NCBI RefSeq assembly: GCF_016107685.1
Contig: NZ_JABASY010000002.1
Location: 682,001 to 746,000 of the forward strand
Length of the DNA: 64,000 bases
Source of the DNA: Brevibacterium yomogidense
GTDB lineage: Bacteria; Actinomycetota; Actinomycetes; Actinomycetales; Brevibacteriaceae
Reading direction: 5' to 3'
Made by a program: the position numbers and the translations under genes. Below are positions 17,942 through 27,116 of this stretch, piece by piece (position 1 is the stretch's first letter; every line of letters starts with the position of its first letter). Under the pieces are notes generated by a model. That model was not told the origin of the DNA and did not search any database. It worked only from the letters and a program-made list of their open reading frames with translations.

Positions 17942-18991
17942 ATGACCTCGATTGAGCACAGCGGCGGCCAGGGCGGCCAGCTCGCGGAGATGAACGGGTT
18001 CGAGAACCCGGGCTTCCCCGAGCACAAGCCGCGCATCACCGACAGCAATCCGTCCGCAGAACGCCTCGCTGAGCGTCAGATCGCCGCATGGTTCATCTTG
18101 TCGATGATCGGGACGATCTGGTTCATCGTGGCCTACTTCCTGTTCCCCGTCGGGGATTCGGGACCGTTGGTCCGCATCCACACCATGGCGGTAGGCCTCG
18201 GGGCCACTGCCGCGCTGACCGGTATCGGAGTGGGTGTCGTCCTCTGGGCGAAGAACCTGCTGCCTGATTCCGAGGTCGTGGAAGAACGCCATGACATCGG
18301 TGGCACCGCCGAAGACCAGGCCATCGCACTGGAGATCCTCGACCAGGCGAAGGATGAGTCCGGCATCGCACGCCGATCCCTGATCCGCAATACGCTGATC
18401 GCTGCTGTCGCCATTGCGCCGCTACCAGCCATCCTCGTCTTCCGCGATCTCGGTCCCCTCCCGGGCGACAAGCTCTTCACGACGCTCTGGGGACCCGGAG
18501 TTCGCCTCTGCAAGGACATCGGGATGATTCCCGAAGAGAACCAGATCATGCCGATCAAGGCGGCCGATGTGACGATCGGCTCGGCTTACCACGTGATCCC
18601 GGAGAACATCAGGGATTCCGGACATCCGCTGGACGAGAAGGCCAAGGCCGCGGTGCTCCTCATGCGTGTGAACCCCAGCGAACTCAACACGGATCCGGAG
18701 CGTGAGGACTGGGGCGTCGACGGCATCGTCGCCTACTCCAAGGTCTGTACCCACGTCGGATGCCCTGTCGCACTGTACGAGCACCAGACTCATCACCTGC
18801 TGTGCCCCTGCCACCAGTCGACCTTCGACGTCACGAATCACTGCAAGGTGATCTTCGGGCCCGCGAAGAGGCCGCTGCCGCAGCTCCCGATCGCAGTCGA
18901 CGACGAGGGCTACCTCGTCGCACAGTCTGACTTCACGGAGCCGGTCGGGCCGACCTTCTGGGAGATCAACACTCGGGAGACGAACGCATGA
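17942..18991 (+). CDS. qcrA: Menaquinol-cytochrome c reductase, Rieske iron-sulfur subunit
   Basis: A 349-aa actinobacterial Rieske protein with three N-terminal membrane helices (about 43-62, 78-102 and 145-163) and a periplasmic-side 2Fe-2S domain. Cluster ligands are Cys269 and His271 (CTHVGC) and Cys288 and His291 (CPCH), with Cys274 and Cys290 placed for the disulfide. It accepts an electron from menaquinol and passes it to QcrC. The ATG follows GAGGAAG. Its last 4 bases overlap the ATG of qcrB. Confidence 0.96.
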   Translation: MTSIEHSGGQGGQLAEMNGFENPGFPEHKPRITDSNPSAERLAERQIAAWFILSMIGTIWFIVAYFLFPVGDSGPLVRIHTMAVGLGATAALTGIGVGVVLWAKNLLPDSEVVEERHDIGGTAEDQAIALEILDQAKDESGIARRSLIRNTLIAAVAIAPLPAILVFRDLGPLPGDKLFTTLWGPGVRLCKDIGMIPEENQIMPIKAADVTIGSAYHVIPENIRDSGHPLDEKAKAAVLLMRVNPSELNTDPEREDWGVDGIVAYSKVCTHVGCPVALYEHQTHHLLCPCHQSTFDVTNHCKVIFGPAKRPLPQLPIAVDDEGYLVAQSDFTEPVGPTFWEINTRETNA

Positions 18992-20634
18992 GCACCACAC
19001 AGCAGACCCAGAAACCTGCGACAGCCGTGGGCACCGTCGCACAGTGGACGGAGGACCGCACAGGCGCGTCCAAGGCCGTGCGTGAGTTCGGCCGGAAGAT
19101 CTTCCCCTCGCACTGGTCCTTCATGCTCGGTGAAGTCGCTCTCTACAGCTTCATCATCCTGGTCCTGACCGGCACTTTTCTCACATTCTGGTTCAAACCC
19201 GCAATGGGCGAAGTGATCTACAACGGGCCATGGACGCCGCTTCGCGGCGTCACGATCTCGGAAGCATACGAATCGACCCTCGAGATCTCGTTCGAGGTCC
19301 GGGGTGGACTGTTCATCCGACAGATGCACCACTGGGCAGCCCTGCTGTTCATGGCGGCTCTGAGCATCCACGCGCTTCGCGTGTTCTTCACCGGCGCATT
19401 CCGTAAGCCGCGCGAAATCAACTGGGTGATCGGCATCGTACTGTCGATGGTCGGGCTGGGTGCCGGCTTCACCGGCTACTCGCTCCCCGATGACCTGCTC
19501 TCCGGCAACGGCCTCCGCATCATCGACGGCCTCCTGAAGTCGATTCCCCTCATCGGAACGTACATCTCGTTCTTCCTGTTCGGAGGTGAGTTCCCCGGAA
19601 CCGACATCGTGTCGCGGCTCTACACGCTGCACATCATGATCCTCCCGGCGGTTCTCATTGCGCTCATCGGTGCACACCTCATGTTCGTGGTGATCCACAA
19701 GCACACGCAGTGGGCTTCACCTGGACACACACAGAAGAACGTCGTCGGCGAACCGGTGCTCCCTACCTTCGCGGCGAAGGGTGGCGGGTTCTTCTTCCTC
19801 ATCTTCGCGCTCGTCGCGTTCATCTCGTCGATCTTCACGACGAATGCGATCTGGAACTACGGGCCGTACGACCCCTCCCCCGTCTCCGCCGGCACCCAGC
19901 CGGACTGGTATGTGGGTTGGGCGGACGGAATCCTCCGGATCATGCCGGGCTGGATGGAGTTCTACATCTTCGGCTATCCGATCAGCCTGAACATCAACAT
20001 CGCGATCATCATCATGCTGTTCTTCTGGCTCATCGCTATGGTCTGGCCATGGATCGAAGCCTGGATGCTCAAGGACAATCGCGAACACCACATCGTCGAT
20101 CGTCCTCGCAACAACCCGACGCGCACAGCGCTCGGCGTTGCAGCGGCCGTCTGGTACGCGGTGATGTGGGCAGGAGCATCCGGTGACCTCGTCGCGGTGT
20201 TCTTCCACATGTCGCTGAATGACATGATCTACATCTTCCGCATCCTCTTCATCGTCGGACCGTTCATCGCGTTCTTCCTGACGCGCCGCATCTGTCTCAG
20301 CCTGCAGCGCAAGGACCGCGAACTGGTACTCCACGGACACGAGACCGGACAGATCATCCGGCTGCCGCATGGTGAGTTCCAGGAACGGCACCGCGCACTC
20401 ACGCCCCACGAGGCGTGGACGCTCACAGCGTTCGAGGCTCCGCAGGTCCTTCCGGCTCAGCCCGGCAAGGACGGCAAGGTCTCCGGGTTGGAGCGGATGC
20501 GGGCCCGGATGGCGAAGTACTTCTACGAAGACCGCGTGCACCCCGTCACCAAGGCAGAGCTCGACGCAGCACATGCTGACCATGATGCCGAAGTCGAAGG
20601 GGCACATGACGATACGGCCGGACTCGAGAAGTAA
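18988..20634 (+). CDS. qcrB: Menaquinol-cytochrome c reductase, cytochrome b subunit
   Basis: A polytopic 548-aa cytochrome b. Heme-ligand helices carry the RQMHHWAALLFMAALSIHALR and LYTLHIMILPAVLIALIGAH His pairs; PDWYVGW is the actinobacterial version of the PEWY quinol-site motif. The fused long form includes extra helices after subunit IV and a soluble C-terminal tail (about 120 residues), as in mycobacterial QcrB. It is coupled to qcrA by an ATGA overlap and ends the operon; a strong terminator follows 25 bases later. Confidence 0.96.
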   Translation: MSTTQQTQKPATAVGTVAQWTEDRTGASKAVREFGRKIFPSHWSFMLGEVALYSFIILVLTGTFLTFWFKPAMGEVIYNGPWTPLRGVTISEAYESTLEISFEVRGGLFIRQMHHWAALLFMAALSIHALRVFFTGAFRKPREINWVIGIVLSMVGLGAGFTGYSLPDDLLSGNGLRIIDGLLKSIPLIGTYISFFLFGGEFPGTDIVSRLYTLHIMILPAVLIALIGAHLMFVVIHKHTQWASPGHTQKNVVGEPVLPTFAAKGGGFFFLIFALVAFISSIFTTNAIWNYGPYDPSPVSAGTQPDWYVGWADGILRIMPGWMEFYIFGYPISLNINIAIIIMLFFWLIAMVWPWIEAWMLKDNREHHIVDRPRNNPTRTALGVAAAVWYAVMWAGASGDLVAVFFHMSLNDMIYIFRILFIVGPFIAFFLTRRICLSLQRKDRELVLHGHETGQIIRLPHGEFQERHRALTPHEAWTLTAFEAPQVLPAQPGKDGKVSGLERMRARMAKYFYEDRVHPVTKAELDAAHADHDAEVEGAHDDTAGLEK

Positions 20635-20658
20635 CTCGACTCGAATCCGATCCATCTG

Positions 20659-20701
20659 AACAAGGGGGCGGGACAGGCAATGCCTGTCCCGCCCCCTTGT
20701 T
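20659..20701 (+). terminator. Terminator of ctaE-qcrCAB
   Basis: A 21-base perfect stem (AACAAGGGGGCGGGACAGGC and its complement, arms 20659-20679 and 20681-20701) folds with a tiny loop 25 bases past the qcrB stop. The sequence ends CTTGTTG. Confidence 0.85.
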
Positions 20702-21111
20702 GCCCTTCGCTCCAAGCTCCTAGAACAACTCGCACGCCCCACTACTCCGTGCCCACACTGTTGGTCTCGCCACAGCTGGCGAACTATGGCCGGGGGACCG
20801 CAGGATCAGTTGTGAATTCCTGCGAGCGCGAGATCCGGCGCCGCTGTGTGTATCCGGCGATGCAGGCACCGTGGTTGCTGAACGGATCGGGTCCGAGAGC
20901 TCGTTGAGACCGCGATCAGGGGCCGACTCCCCGGGCCCACCAGGAGAACGTCGGCATGGTTCCCCCGAACGGTGCGGCCGACGAGCCAACAGGAAGGCTG
21001 GCCGACCAACCGGGGAAGCAGCACAACAGGCCCTGAAGGCGCCTGAGCCCCGTTGCGTGACCGGGATGGGACCTTAGAGCCTCGTGTCCCCTGTGCCGGG
21101 TGACTAGGCCG
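20702..21111. other. Non-coding stretch between qcrB terminator and IS remnant
   Basis: About 410 bases with no frame that looks coding on either strand and no match to a recognised protein motif. It is probably decayed mobile DNA continuous with the IS21 remnant to its right, but nothing in the sequence proves that. Confidence 0.4.
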
Positions 21112-21760
21112 ACGTCTTCACGGTACCCTTTGGCGGTGATGCTGCCTTCGCGGCAGTCCGGGGATCTGCTGGCGGGAATGTGGCAGCTGATCTCGTCGGT
21201 CGGTGGGGTTCCTAAGACGCTGGTGCGGGATCGCGAAGGTGCGATCGCGCCGAAGGACAAGCCGTTGTATCCGGTCGCTGGTTTCGCCGGCACGCCTGCG
21301 ACAGGGTTGGTGATAGCCCCGCCGCGGGATCCTGAGTTCAAAGGAATGACGGAGCGGAACTACGGCTATCTGGAGACCTCGTTTCTGCCCGGCCGGCACT
21401 TCTCTTCGCCTGCAGATTTCCACGCCCAGCTCATGCAGTGGATCACGCGTACCGCGAACCGTAGGACCGTGCGCTCTTTGGGGGCGTCCCTGTGATGCGG
21501 TCAACGAGGACTACGCGGCGATGACGCCGTTGGCGCCGCATGCGCCGGTGGCCGGGATCCGAACCCGGATGCGATTGCCGAGGGATTACTACGTGTGTAT
21601 CGATGGCAACGACTGCTCCGTCGACCCTCGCGTCATCGGCCGACTCGTCGATGGGACCGTCCCCGACACAAGTGCTGGGCCTGTGTGAGGGAGTAGTGGT
21701 CGCGCAGTATACCCACGGTCGGGAGAGTCGATGCCGCTCTTGTCACTACCTCCAGAGACG
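21112..21760 (+). pseudogene. istA: istA transposase fragment, IS21 family
   Basis: A C-terminal part of an IS21 transposase (rve/DDE integrase fold) is recognisable in three frames. Up to 21495: AVMLPSRQSGDLLAGMWQLI, then APPRDPEFKGMTERN and YLETSFLPGRHFSSPADF, typical IstA signatures; the Glu of MTERN fits the last catalytic acid. A frameshift near 21490 continues as DAVNEDYAAMTPLAPHAP and LPRDYYVCIDGNDCSVDPRV to a stop at 21688, and a third frame carries VVAQYTHGRE. The helix-turn-helix and the first DDE acidic residues are missing. It is not functional. Confidence 0.8.
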
Positions 21761-21769
21761 AGGGGTGAT

Positions 21770-22330
21770 CGCACGAGGAGTACCTCGCCGCGGTGCTGGA
21801 TCGCCAGGTCACCGACCGGGAAGGCAATGGCACCACGCTCCAGGTCGCCGGCGCTCATGTCCCCGGAGTGATAGACGCTCGAGCACTTCACCACCGATTG
21901 CCAGCCCGGGATCCGTCGCGACGTGCTGGCCCACCTGGCCGAGTGCGGCTTCGTCGCGAAAGCAGAGAACGTGATCCTGCTGGGCCCGCCCGGGGTCGGG
22001 AAGACTCACCTGCCGGTCGGGCCGGGCATGACGGCGTGTCACGCGGGCTACCCCTTTGCGTTCAATACTGCGACGGGGGTCGGGAGAGTCGCCTATCCGC
22101 AGCCCATGACAGTCCGGCAGGGATCGACAAAGAGCTCAAACGGCTGCGTCGGCATCGGCTGCTGATCATCTATGAGCCGGGGTATCTGCCTTTCGGGCGG
22201 TGGGGCGAGTCGTCGGAGACGACACCGTCGCGTCGGCGATGATTGATCGTCTGGTGCACCAGGCTGAGGTGCAGCCGCTGGATGGCGAGTCCTACCGCAC
22301 ACGTACACACCGTGAACCGCTGCCTGGAAC
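21770..22330 (+). pseudogene. istB: istB helper ATPase fragment, IS21 family
   Basis: Remnant of the DnaA/IstB-type AAA+ helper of IS21. It begins EEYLAAVLDRQVTDREGNGT, shifts frame near 21870 to LEHFTTDCQPGIRRDVLAHL, and keeps Walker A GPPGVGKTH. After a further shift, ELKRLRRHRLLIIYEPGYLPF runs straight into FGRWGE; intact IstB proteins have roughly 35-40 residues between these points, so an internal deletion joined the two LPF motifs. The last piece reads AMIDRLVHQAEVQPLDGESY in another frame. It is not functional. Confidence 0.8.
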
Positions 22331-22558
22331 TGACCGATGACCGATGAAGAGGGGGGGCCAATCTTCACCCGCCGCTGACATGCTTAGCCCTAAGTGGTGC
22401 CAACGACTCCACCGTGTACCGCGCCGCCCGGAGCACCTCGCCACGGCGTCTCCATCCGCATCTGTCTTGGACCAGCACACTCGCATTCCACGATGACGTG
22501 GTTGCGGGTACCGTGGCTGACCTGTCTTCGGCTGAGGCGAGGGAGACGGAGCACAGAC

Positions 22559-22602
22559 GACTGAGGGCGGAACGGAAGTGTTCTTCCGTTCCGCCCTCAG
22601 TC
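22559..22602 (-). terminator. Terminator of ctaC-ctaD-ctaF
   Basis: Perfect 20-base stem (22559-22578 with 22583-22602) closed by TGTT, 48 bases beyond the ctaF stop on the minus strand. It marks the right border of the IS remnant zone. Confidence 0.85.
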
Positions 22603-22650
22603 AGTCAGAGTGCGAGCCGCCTGCAGATTGCTCTGCGTGTCAGCCGACGA

Positions 22651-23052
22651 TCAGTGGGCGTGCGCGCCCCTGTCGTGCTCATAGATGAGTCCGACGAGCC
22701 CGATGATGGTGATCGCTCCACCGAAGGGGAAGATCCACCATCCCGCGGCCACTGACACGAAGCACGTGCCGGCCCCTGCTGCGAGGACGATCGGCCACCA
22801 GCTCCAAGGAGCGTAGAAGCCATACTCGTAGTATTCGTCAGCAATCTCACCGTCCACGTCGTCCATGGGCAACTGGGGGTGCTTCTTCTCCCAGACCCAC
22901 AGGTACAGGCCGATCATCAGCGTCATTCCCCCCAGGAGCATCAGGGCGGGGAACCCGACCCATTCCTGGAAGTTCGTGACGAAGCCGTAGACGATCGACA
23001 CAGGGACGAAGAAGACGAATCCCAGAGAGAAGATCCAACCGGAAGTCCTCAC
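22651..23052 (-). CDS. ctaF: Cytochrome c oxidase subunit IV (actinobacterial CtaF)
   Basis: A small oxidase subunit of 133 aa found only in actinobacterial aa3 oxidases. Four membrane helices are visible in two pairs, separated by a polar segment [34 protein letters not shown] is the conserved central motif. The GTG at 23052 overlaps the ctaD stop by 4 bases (GTGA), so the two are coupled. It is the last gene of ctaC-ctaD-ctaF. Confidence 0.94.
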   Translation of the reverse strand: MRTSGWIFSLGFVFFVPVSIVYGFVTNFQEWVGFPALMLLGGMTLMIGLYLWVWEKKHPQLPMDDVDGEIADEYYEYGFYAPWSWWPIVLAAGAGTCFVSVAAGWWIFPFGGAITIIGLVGLIYEHDRGAHAH

Positions 23053-24755
23053 TTCACGACCTCCTTGGCCTCATGTCCGCCGTGGCCCGCTGCTGCGAGC
23101 TCCAGCAGTTCGGGGTGATTCGCTTCGAACGCAGGACGCTCGGAGCGGATGCGCGGCAGCGACGTGAAGTTATGGCGCGGGGGCGGGCAGGATGTCGCCC
23201 ATTCGAGCGATCCTCCATAGCCCCACGGGTCGTTGACCGTGACCTTCGGAGCCTTGCGCGCGGTGATCCACACATTCCAGAAGAACGGGATGAGCGAGAT
23301 ACCGAGGATGAGCGATCCGACAGTCGACACCTGATTGAGGAACGTGAAGCCGTCCTGCGGGAGGTAGTCGGCGTAGCGGCGCGGCATGCCTTCGGCACCC
23401 AGCCAGTGCTGCACGAGGAAGGTTCCGTGGAACCCGAGGAACAGCAGCCAGAAGTGGACCTTGCCCAGCGTCTCGTCGAGCATCTTGCCCGTCCACTTCG
23501 GCCACCAGAAGTAGAAGCCGGCGAACATCGCGAAGACGACTGTTCCGAAGACGACGTAGTGGAAGTGCGCGACAACGAAGTAGGTGTCGGACACCTGCTG
23601 GTCGAGTGCAGGCGACGCCAGGATGATGCCGGTGAGTCCGCCGAACACGAAGGTGCACAGGAACCCGAGCGACCAGAGCATGGGCGTCTCGAATGTGAGG
23701 GACCCTCGCCACATGGTGCCGATCCAGTTGTAGATCTTCACGCCGGTGGGGACAGCGATCAGCATCGTCATGAACGCGAAGAACGGGAGCATGACTGCAC
23801 CGGTGACGTACATGTGGTGCGCCCACACGGTCACGGACAGTGCAGCGATCGCGATCGTCGCGTACACCAGGCCGACGTAGCCAAAGATCGGCTTGCGGCT
23901 GAAGACCGGGAAGATCTCCGAGACGATGCCGAAGAACGGCAGCGCGATGATGTAGACCTCAGGGTGTCCGAAGAACCAGAAGAGGTGCTGGTACAGGATC
24001 GGTCCACCGTTCTCCGGGCTGAAGATATGGGCACCCAGGATGCGGTCGGCCGACAGCCCCAGGAGGGCGGCGGCGAACGGAGGGAAAGCCATCATGACGA
24101 GCACGCCCGTGATGAGCACGTTCCACGTGAAGATCGGCATGCGGAACATCGTCATGCCGGGTGCGCGGAGCGTGAGGATCGTCGCGATGAAGTTCACAGA
24201 ACCGAGAATGGTGCCGAAGCCCTGGAAGGCGATGCCCATCACCCACATGTGTCCACCCAACCCTGGGGTGAAGGTGGTGTCCGCCAGCGGAGCGTACGCG
24301 GTCCATCCGAAGGAGGCCGCTCCCTGAGGCGTGAGGAAGCCCGTCAGGGCGATGAGCGAACCGAAGAGGAACAGCCAGAACGCAAAGGCGTTCAGCCTTG
24401 GGAAGGCGACGTCCGGAGCACCGATCTGCAGCGGCATGACCACGTTCGCGAAACCGGCGAACAGGGGCGTCGCGAACATCAGCAGCATCATCGTGCCGTG
24501 CATGGTGAACAGCTGGTTGTACTGCTCCTTCGTCTCGAGGATCTGCATCCCCGGCTCCCACAGCTCCAGTCGGATGATGAGAGCCATCACGCCGCCCAGG
24601 CAGAAGAACGTGAAGGAGCTGATCAGGTACATGTACCCGATGGTCTTGTGGTCAGTGGAAGTGATCCAATTGACGAAGATCCGGCCCTTACTGGTCGCGA
24701 CCGGTTCGGCGGGCACTCCGGCTGTGCCGGTCGGACGCGAAGTCGTCGCAGTCAT
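23049..24755 (-). CDS. ctaD: Cytochrome c oxidase subunit I (aa3 type)
   Basis: The 568-aa catalytic subunit reduces O2 at the heme a3-CuB centre and pumps protons. The CuB/Tyr cross-link helix [17 protein letters not shown], the CuB His pair in [10 protein letters not shown], and the heme ligands in [18 protein letters not shown] are all present. The C-terminus has the actinobacterial extension after [12 protein letters not shown]. The ATG overlaps the ctaC stop by one base (TGATG). It is the middle gene of ctaC-ctaD-ctaF. Confidence 0.97.
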   Translation of the reverse strand: MTATTSRPTGTAGVPAEPVATSKGRIFVNWITSTDHKTIGYMYLISSFTFFCLGGVMALIIRLELWEPGMQILETKEQYNQLFTMHGTMMLLMFATPLFAGFANVVMPLQIGAPDVAFPRLNAFAFWLFLFGSLIALTGFLTPQGAASFGWTAYAPLADTTFTPGLGGHMWVMGIAFQGFGTILGSVNFIATILTLRAPGMTMFRMPIFTWNVLITGVLVMMAFPPFAAALLGLSADRILGAHIFSPENGGPILYQHLFWFFGHPEVYIIALPFFGIVSEIFPVFSRKPIFGYVGLVYATIAIAALSVTVWAHHMYVTGAVMLPFFAFMTMLIAVPTGVKIYNWIGTMWRGSLTFETPMLWSLGFLCTFVFGGLTGIILASPALDQQVSDTYFVVAHFHYVVFGTVVFAMFAGFYFWWPKWTGKMLDETLGKVHFWLLFLGFHGTFLVQHWLGAEGMPRRYADYLPQDGFTFLNQVSTVGSLILGISLIPFFWNVWITARKAPKVTVNDPWGYGGSLEWATSCPPPRHNFTSLPRIRSERPAFEANHPELLELAAAGHGGHEAKEVVK

Positions 24756-25648
24756 CAGTGCTCACTCCCTTCCTTCTCGTAGGGGTTGTGGTACCACTCG
24801 GTGCGGTTGAAGTCCTCATCGAGCTGCCCCTCGTTGCCCTGCTCGCGCAGAGACTCGATGTAATCATCGTACTCTTCGGGCGTAACGACCTTCACGTTGA
24901 AGATCATCTCCGAGTGGAACTCTCCGCAGAGTTCGGCACACTTGCCCAGGTAGTCGCCCTCCTTGAGAGCCTGGAGATGAATGCTGGAGCTCCGTCCCGG
25001 CACCATGTCCCGCTTCTCGAGGAACGCGGGGATCCAGAAGGAGTGGATGACGTCACGGGACTCGAGCTTGAGCTCGAGATCCGTGTTCGACGGGAGGTAG
25101 AGGGTCGGCGCGTCGATGCCGGGCTGCTCCGTGCCGTCCAGGTTCGCCTGGACACCGCCGTAATAGACGTCCTCCGTCACGTAGTTGAAGTCCCACGCCC
25201 ACTGCTTGCCGTAGATCTCGATGACCTGTTCGGCCTCGGTCTCGTCGTTCGTGGTGTTCTCCATCGTCTGCACGGTCTCGAAGAAGAACGCCATGACGAG
25301 GATGATCGGTACGACCGTGTAGAGGATCTCCACGGGCATGTTGTAGCGCATCTGGACCGGCAGACCGCGGTCGGTCTTCTTGCGGCGGTAGGCGACGACG
25401 CACCACAGGATGAGCATCCAGGTGAGAGCGCCCACGGCGAGAGCGGCGATCCATCCGCCGTTCCACAGCGCGATGTAGTGATCGGTGTGCGACGTCGTGC
25501 CCTTCGAGTCGGGGTGGAGGAAACCCACTTCCCAGTACTCACTCGAGCATCCGGCGAGCAGTGTCGTTGCCGCCGCTGCGCCGATCACACCGAGCCGCTT
25601 GAGCCAGGACGTGCGCGTCCCCGGTGCTGGCTGATTCGGAGAATCCAC
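24755..25648 (-). CDS. ctaC: Cytochrome c oxidase subunit II (CuA-carrying lipoprotein)
   Basis: A 297-aa subunit that accepts electrons from QcrC through its CuA site. The N-terminus holds a lipoprotein signal with lipobox LLAGC (Cys34), followed by two membrane helices and a cupredoxin domain with the CuA motif [12 protein letters not shown] and the aromatic patch [11 protein letters not shown]. The GTG at 25648 was chosen because it gives a proper signal peptide and follows AAAGG at 7-9 bases. Two motifs shared with the ctaE promoter lie upstream. It is the first gene of the minus-strand oxidase operon. Confidence 0.95.
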   Translation of the reverse strand: MDSPNQPAPGTRTSWLKRLGVIGAAAATTLLAGCSSEYWEVGFLHPDSKGTTSHTDHYIALWNGGWIAALAVGALTWMLILWCVVAYRRKKTDRGLPVQMRYNMPVEILYTVVPIILVMAFFFETVQTMENTTNDETEAEQVIEIYGKQWAWDFNYVTEDVYYGGVQANLDGTEQPGIDAPTLYLPSNTDLELKLESRDVIHSFWIPAFLEKRDMVPGRSSSIHLQALKEGDYLGKCAELCGEFHSEMIFNVKVVTPEEYDDYIESLREQGNEGQLDEDFNRTEWYHNPYEKEGSEH

Positions 25649-25706
25649 GTGCAGCCTTTCGAACCTCTGTCGGTACCCCAGGGCCACGTTCCCCTCGCCG
25701 GCCGGA

Positions 25707-25725
25707 CGCACGGCACCGCCGTGCG
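25707..25725. repeat. Inverted repeat in the ctaC upstream region
   Basis: CGCACGGC-ACC-GCCGTGCG: perfect 8-base arms with a 3-base centre, directly downstream (in the ctaC direction) of shared motif 2. It may be an operator or a leader hairpin. Confidence 0.5.
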
Positions 25726-25726
25726 A

Positions 25727-25741
25727 ACAGGTTGCGGACGG
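25727..25741 (-). promoter_or_regulatory. Shared respiratory motif 2, copy upstream of ctaC
   Basis: On the minus strand this reads CCGTCCGCAACCTGT, identical to 16367-16381 upstream of ctaE. It ends 78 bases before the ctaC start. Confidence 0.6.
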
Positions 25742-25794
25742 AGGCGCGCAGGCCACGGTCACCGAACTCTGACTTTGTCTCCCACAGCCTACCG

Positions 25795-25807
25795 CTACAC
25801 GGCGTAG
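25795..25807 (-). promoter_or_regulatory. Shared respiratory motif 1, copy upstream of ctaC
   Basis: On the minus strand this reads CTACGCCGTGTAG, identical to 16346-16358 upstream of ctaE. It begins 20 bases after the aat stop, and 53 bases separate it from motif 2 (8 bases on the ctaE side). Confidence 0.6.
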
Positions 25808-25827
25808 AAATTCACGTTGGCAGTGCC

Positions 25828-26463
25828 TCACCTGTAAAAAACCTCAGAACCGCGAAGGCTTCCCGCACGGTGGAGCCGGTTGAGATACTCGAGCCCCGTC
25901 ACTTCCGACACGCCGAGACTCTCCAAGTGCGGAGTGGACCACTGGACGTCGAGCATCCAGGCGTCCCCACACCGGGAATCGAGGAGGTCGACCAGGTGCA
26001 CGAGAGCTGCCTTCGAAGCATCTGTCCGGTGATGGAACATCGACTCGCCGATGAAGACGGCACCGAAGCTGACGCCGAAGAGCCCTCCGGCCAGGTCCCC
26101 GGAGGAGTCCCGCACCTCGATGGAGTGAGCCCAACCGGCGTCGTGGAGCTCTTCGTAGAGCCGGGAGAAGCGTCCGGTGATCCAGGCGCCCTCCCGTGAG
26201 GGGTCTGCGCAGGCTGCGACCACGTCGGCGAAGGCTTCGTCGACCGTTGCGGTGAAGCCCAACATGGATCGGCGCAGGCTCCTGCTCACACGCAGGTCGC
26301 CCGGAAGCAGCACACCGCGGACGGTGGGACCCCACCAACCCATCGGCGGACCGCCGTCGTCCCCCAGGCCCATCGGGAAGAGGCCCGCGCGATACGCGGA
26401 CATGATGGTCTCCAGGTCGCCGTCGAAGCCGATCGACACCGCTTTGAGGTCGTCGTCGTTCAC
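25828..26463 (-). CDS. aat: Leucyl/phenylalanyl-tRNA--protein transferase
   Basis: A 211-aa enzyme that adds Leu or Phe to proteins with N-terminal Arg or Lys, marking them for ClpAP/ClpS (N-end rule). Family motifs in order: AYRAGLFPMG, MGWWGPTVRGVLLP, SRSLRR, EGAWIT, LHDAGWAHSIEVRD, LAGGLFGVSFGAVFIGESMF and LDVQWSTPHLESLGV. Length is near the usual 210-240 aa. The GTG at 26463 follows GGGGAGGGG. It lies between the erpA terminator and the ctaC promoter and seems to be its own unit. No clpS lies in the window. Confidence 0.92.
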   Translation of the reverse strand: MNDDDLKAVSIGFDGDLETIMSAYRAGLFPMGLGDDGGPPMGWWGPTVRGVLLPGDLRVSRSLRRSMLGFTATVDEAFADVVAACADPSREGAWITGRFSRLYEELHDAGWAHSIEVRDSSGDLAGGLFGVSFGAVFIGESMFHHRTDASKAALVHLVDLLDSRCGDAWMLDVQWSTPHLESLGVSEVTGLEYLNRLHRAGSLRGSEVFYR

Positions 26464-26551
26464 GACCCCTCCCCTATCTCTGCCGTCGTTGCCGCCCCCA
26501 TCCCGACACGCTGCGCGTTGGCGAACACGTGCTCGCCCTGCGCCACGAGAA

Positions 26552-26584
26552 GCGGGGCCGGGCTCTGTCCGAGCCCGGCCCCGC
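26552..26584 (-). terminator. Terminator of erpA
   Basis: GCGGGGCCGGGCTC pairs perfectly with its complement (26552-26565 with 26571-26584) around TGTCC, 20 bases beyond the erpA stop on the minus strand. Confidence 0.75.
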
Positions 26585-26604
26585 CGACTTCACACATCCT
26601 CACC

Positions 26605-26961
26605 TCAGTGGAACGAGTCGCCGCACGCACAGGATCCCGCGGCATTCGGGTTGTCGATCGTGAAGCCCTGCTTCTCGATCGTGTCTGCGAAGTCAATCTT
26701 CGACTCGCCCAGGTAGGGGACGCTCATCTTGTCGACGATCACTTCGACGCCGTCGAAGTCGCGCACGACGTCTCCGTCGAGCATGCGCTCGTCGAAGTAG
26801 AGCTGGTAGATGAGGCCGGAGCACCCGCCCGGCTGCACGGCCACACGCAACCGCAGGTCATCGCGGCCCTCCTGTTCAAGGAGGCTGCGGACCTTGTCCG
26901 CGGCCTCGTCGGAGAGCTCGACTCCGTGGGTGGGAACGCTGGTCTCGTCGGTGACGGTCAT
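26605..26961 (-). CDS. erpA: Iron-sulfur cluster insertion protein (HesB/IscA/ErpA family)
   Basis: An A-type Fe-S carrier of 118 aa. The three cluster cysteines are Cys47 (PGGCSGL) and Cys111 and Cys113 (GSCACGDSF), in the standard spacing. It would deliver clusters to Fe-S enzymes such as LipA and the Rieske subunit QcrA, both encoded in this window. The ATG at 26961 follows AAGGAGAT. A -10-like TAGCCT lies at 27024-27029 on the minus strand. Monocistronic, with its own terminator. Confidence 0.95.
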   Translation of the reverse strand: MTVTDETSVPTHGVELSDEAADKVRSLLEQEGRDDLRLRVAVQPGGCSGLIYQLYFDERMLDGDVVRDFDGVEVIVDKMSVPYLGESKIDFADTIEKQGFTIDNPNAAGSCACGDSFH

Positions 26962-27116
26962 CGGATCTCCTTAGCACGATTCGGGGAGCGTCGCAGAACG
27001 CACTGTCGATCGCTGGTCCTCTCAGGCTACACCTGGAACAACGACGTCGTCAGGGCTATTCCCACTCCACTGTCGCTCTCGGCTCTTCCGCCCACGGGAC
27101 CTCGCCCCCGCTCTCC

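Larger units (their letters stand above)
21112..22425 (+). mobile_element. Decayed IS21-family element (istA and istB remnants)
   Basis: The stretch carries a broken integrase-type transposase followed by a broken IstB helper ATPase, the two-gene order of IS21. Both genes are frameshifted and the beginning of istA is missing. The right end is approximate: coding similarity stops near 22330 and the sequence around 22395-22425 (GTGGTGCCAACGACTCCACC) looks like an IS terminus. The left end cannot be placed. The remnant sits between the terminators of two converging respiratory operons, where insertion would do no harm. Confidence 0.75.
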
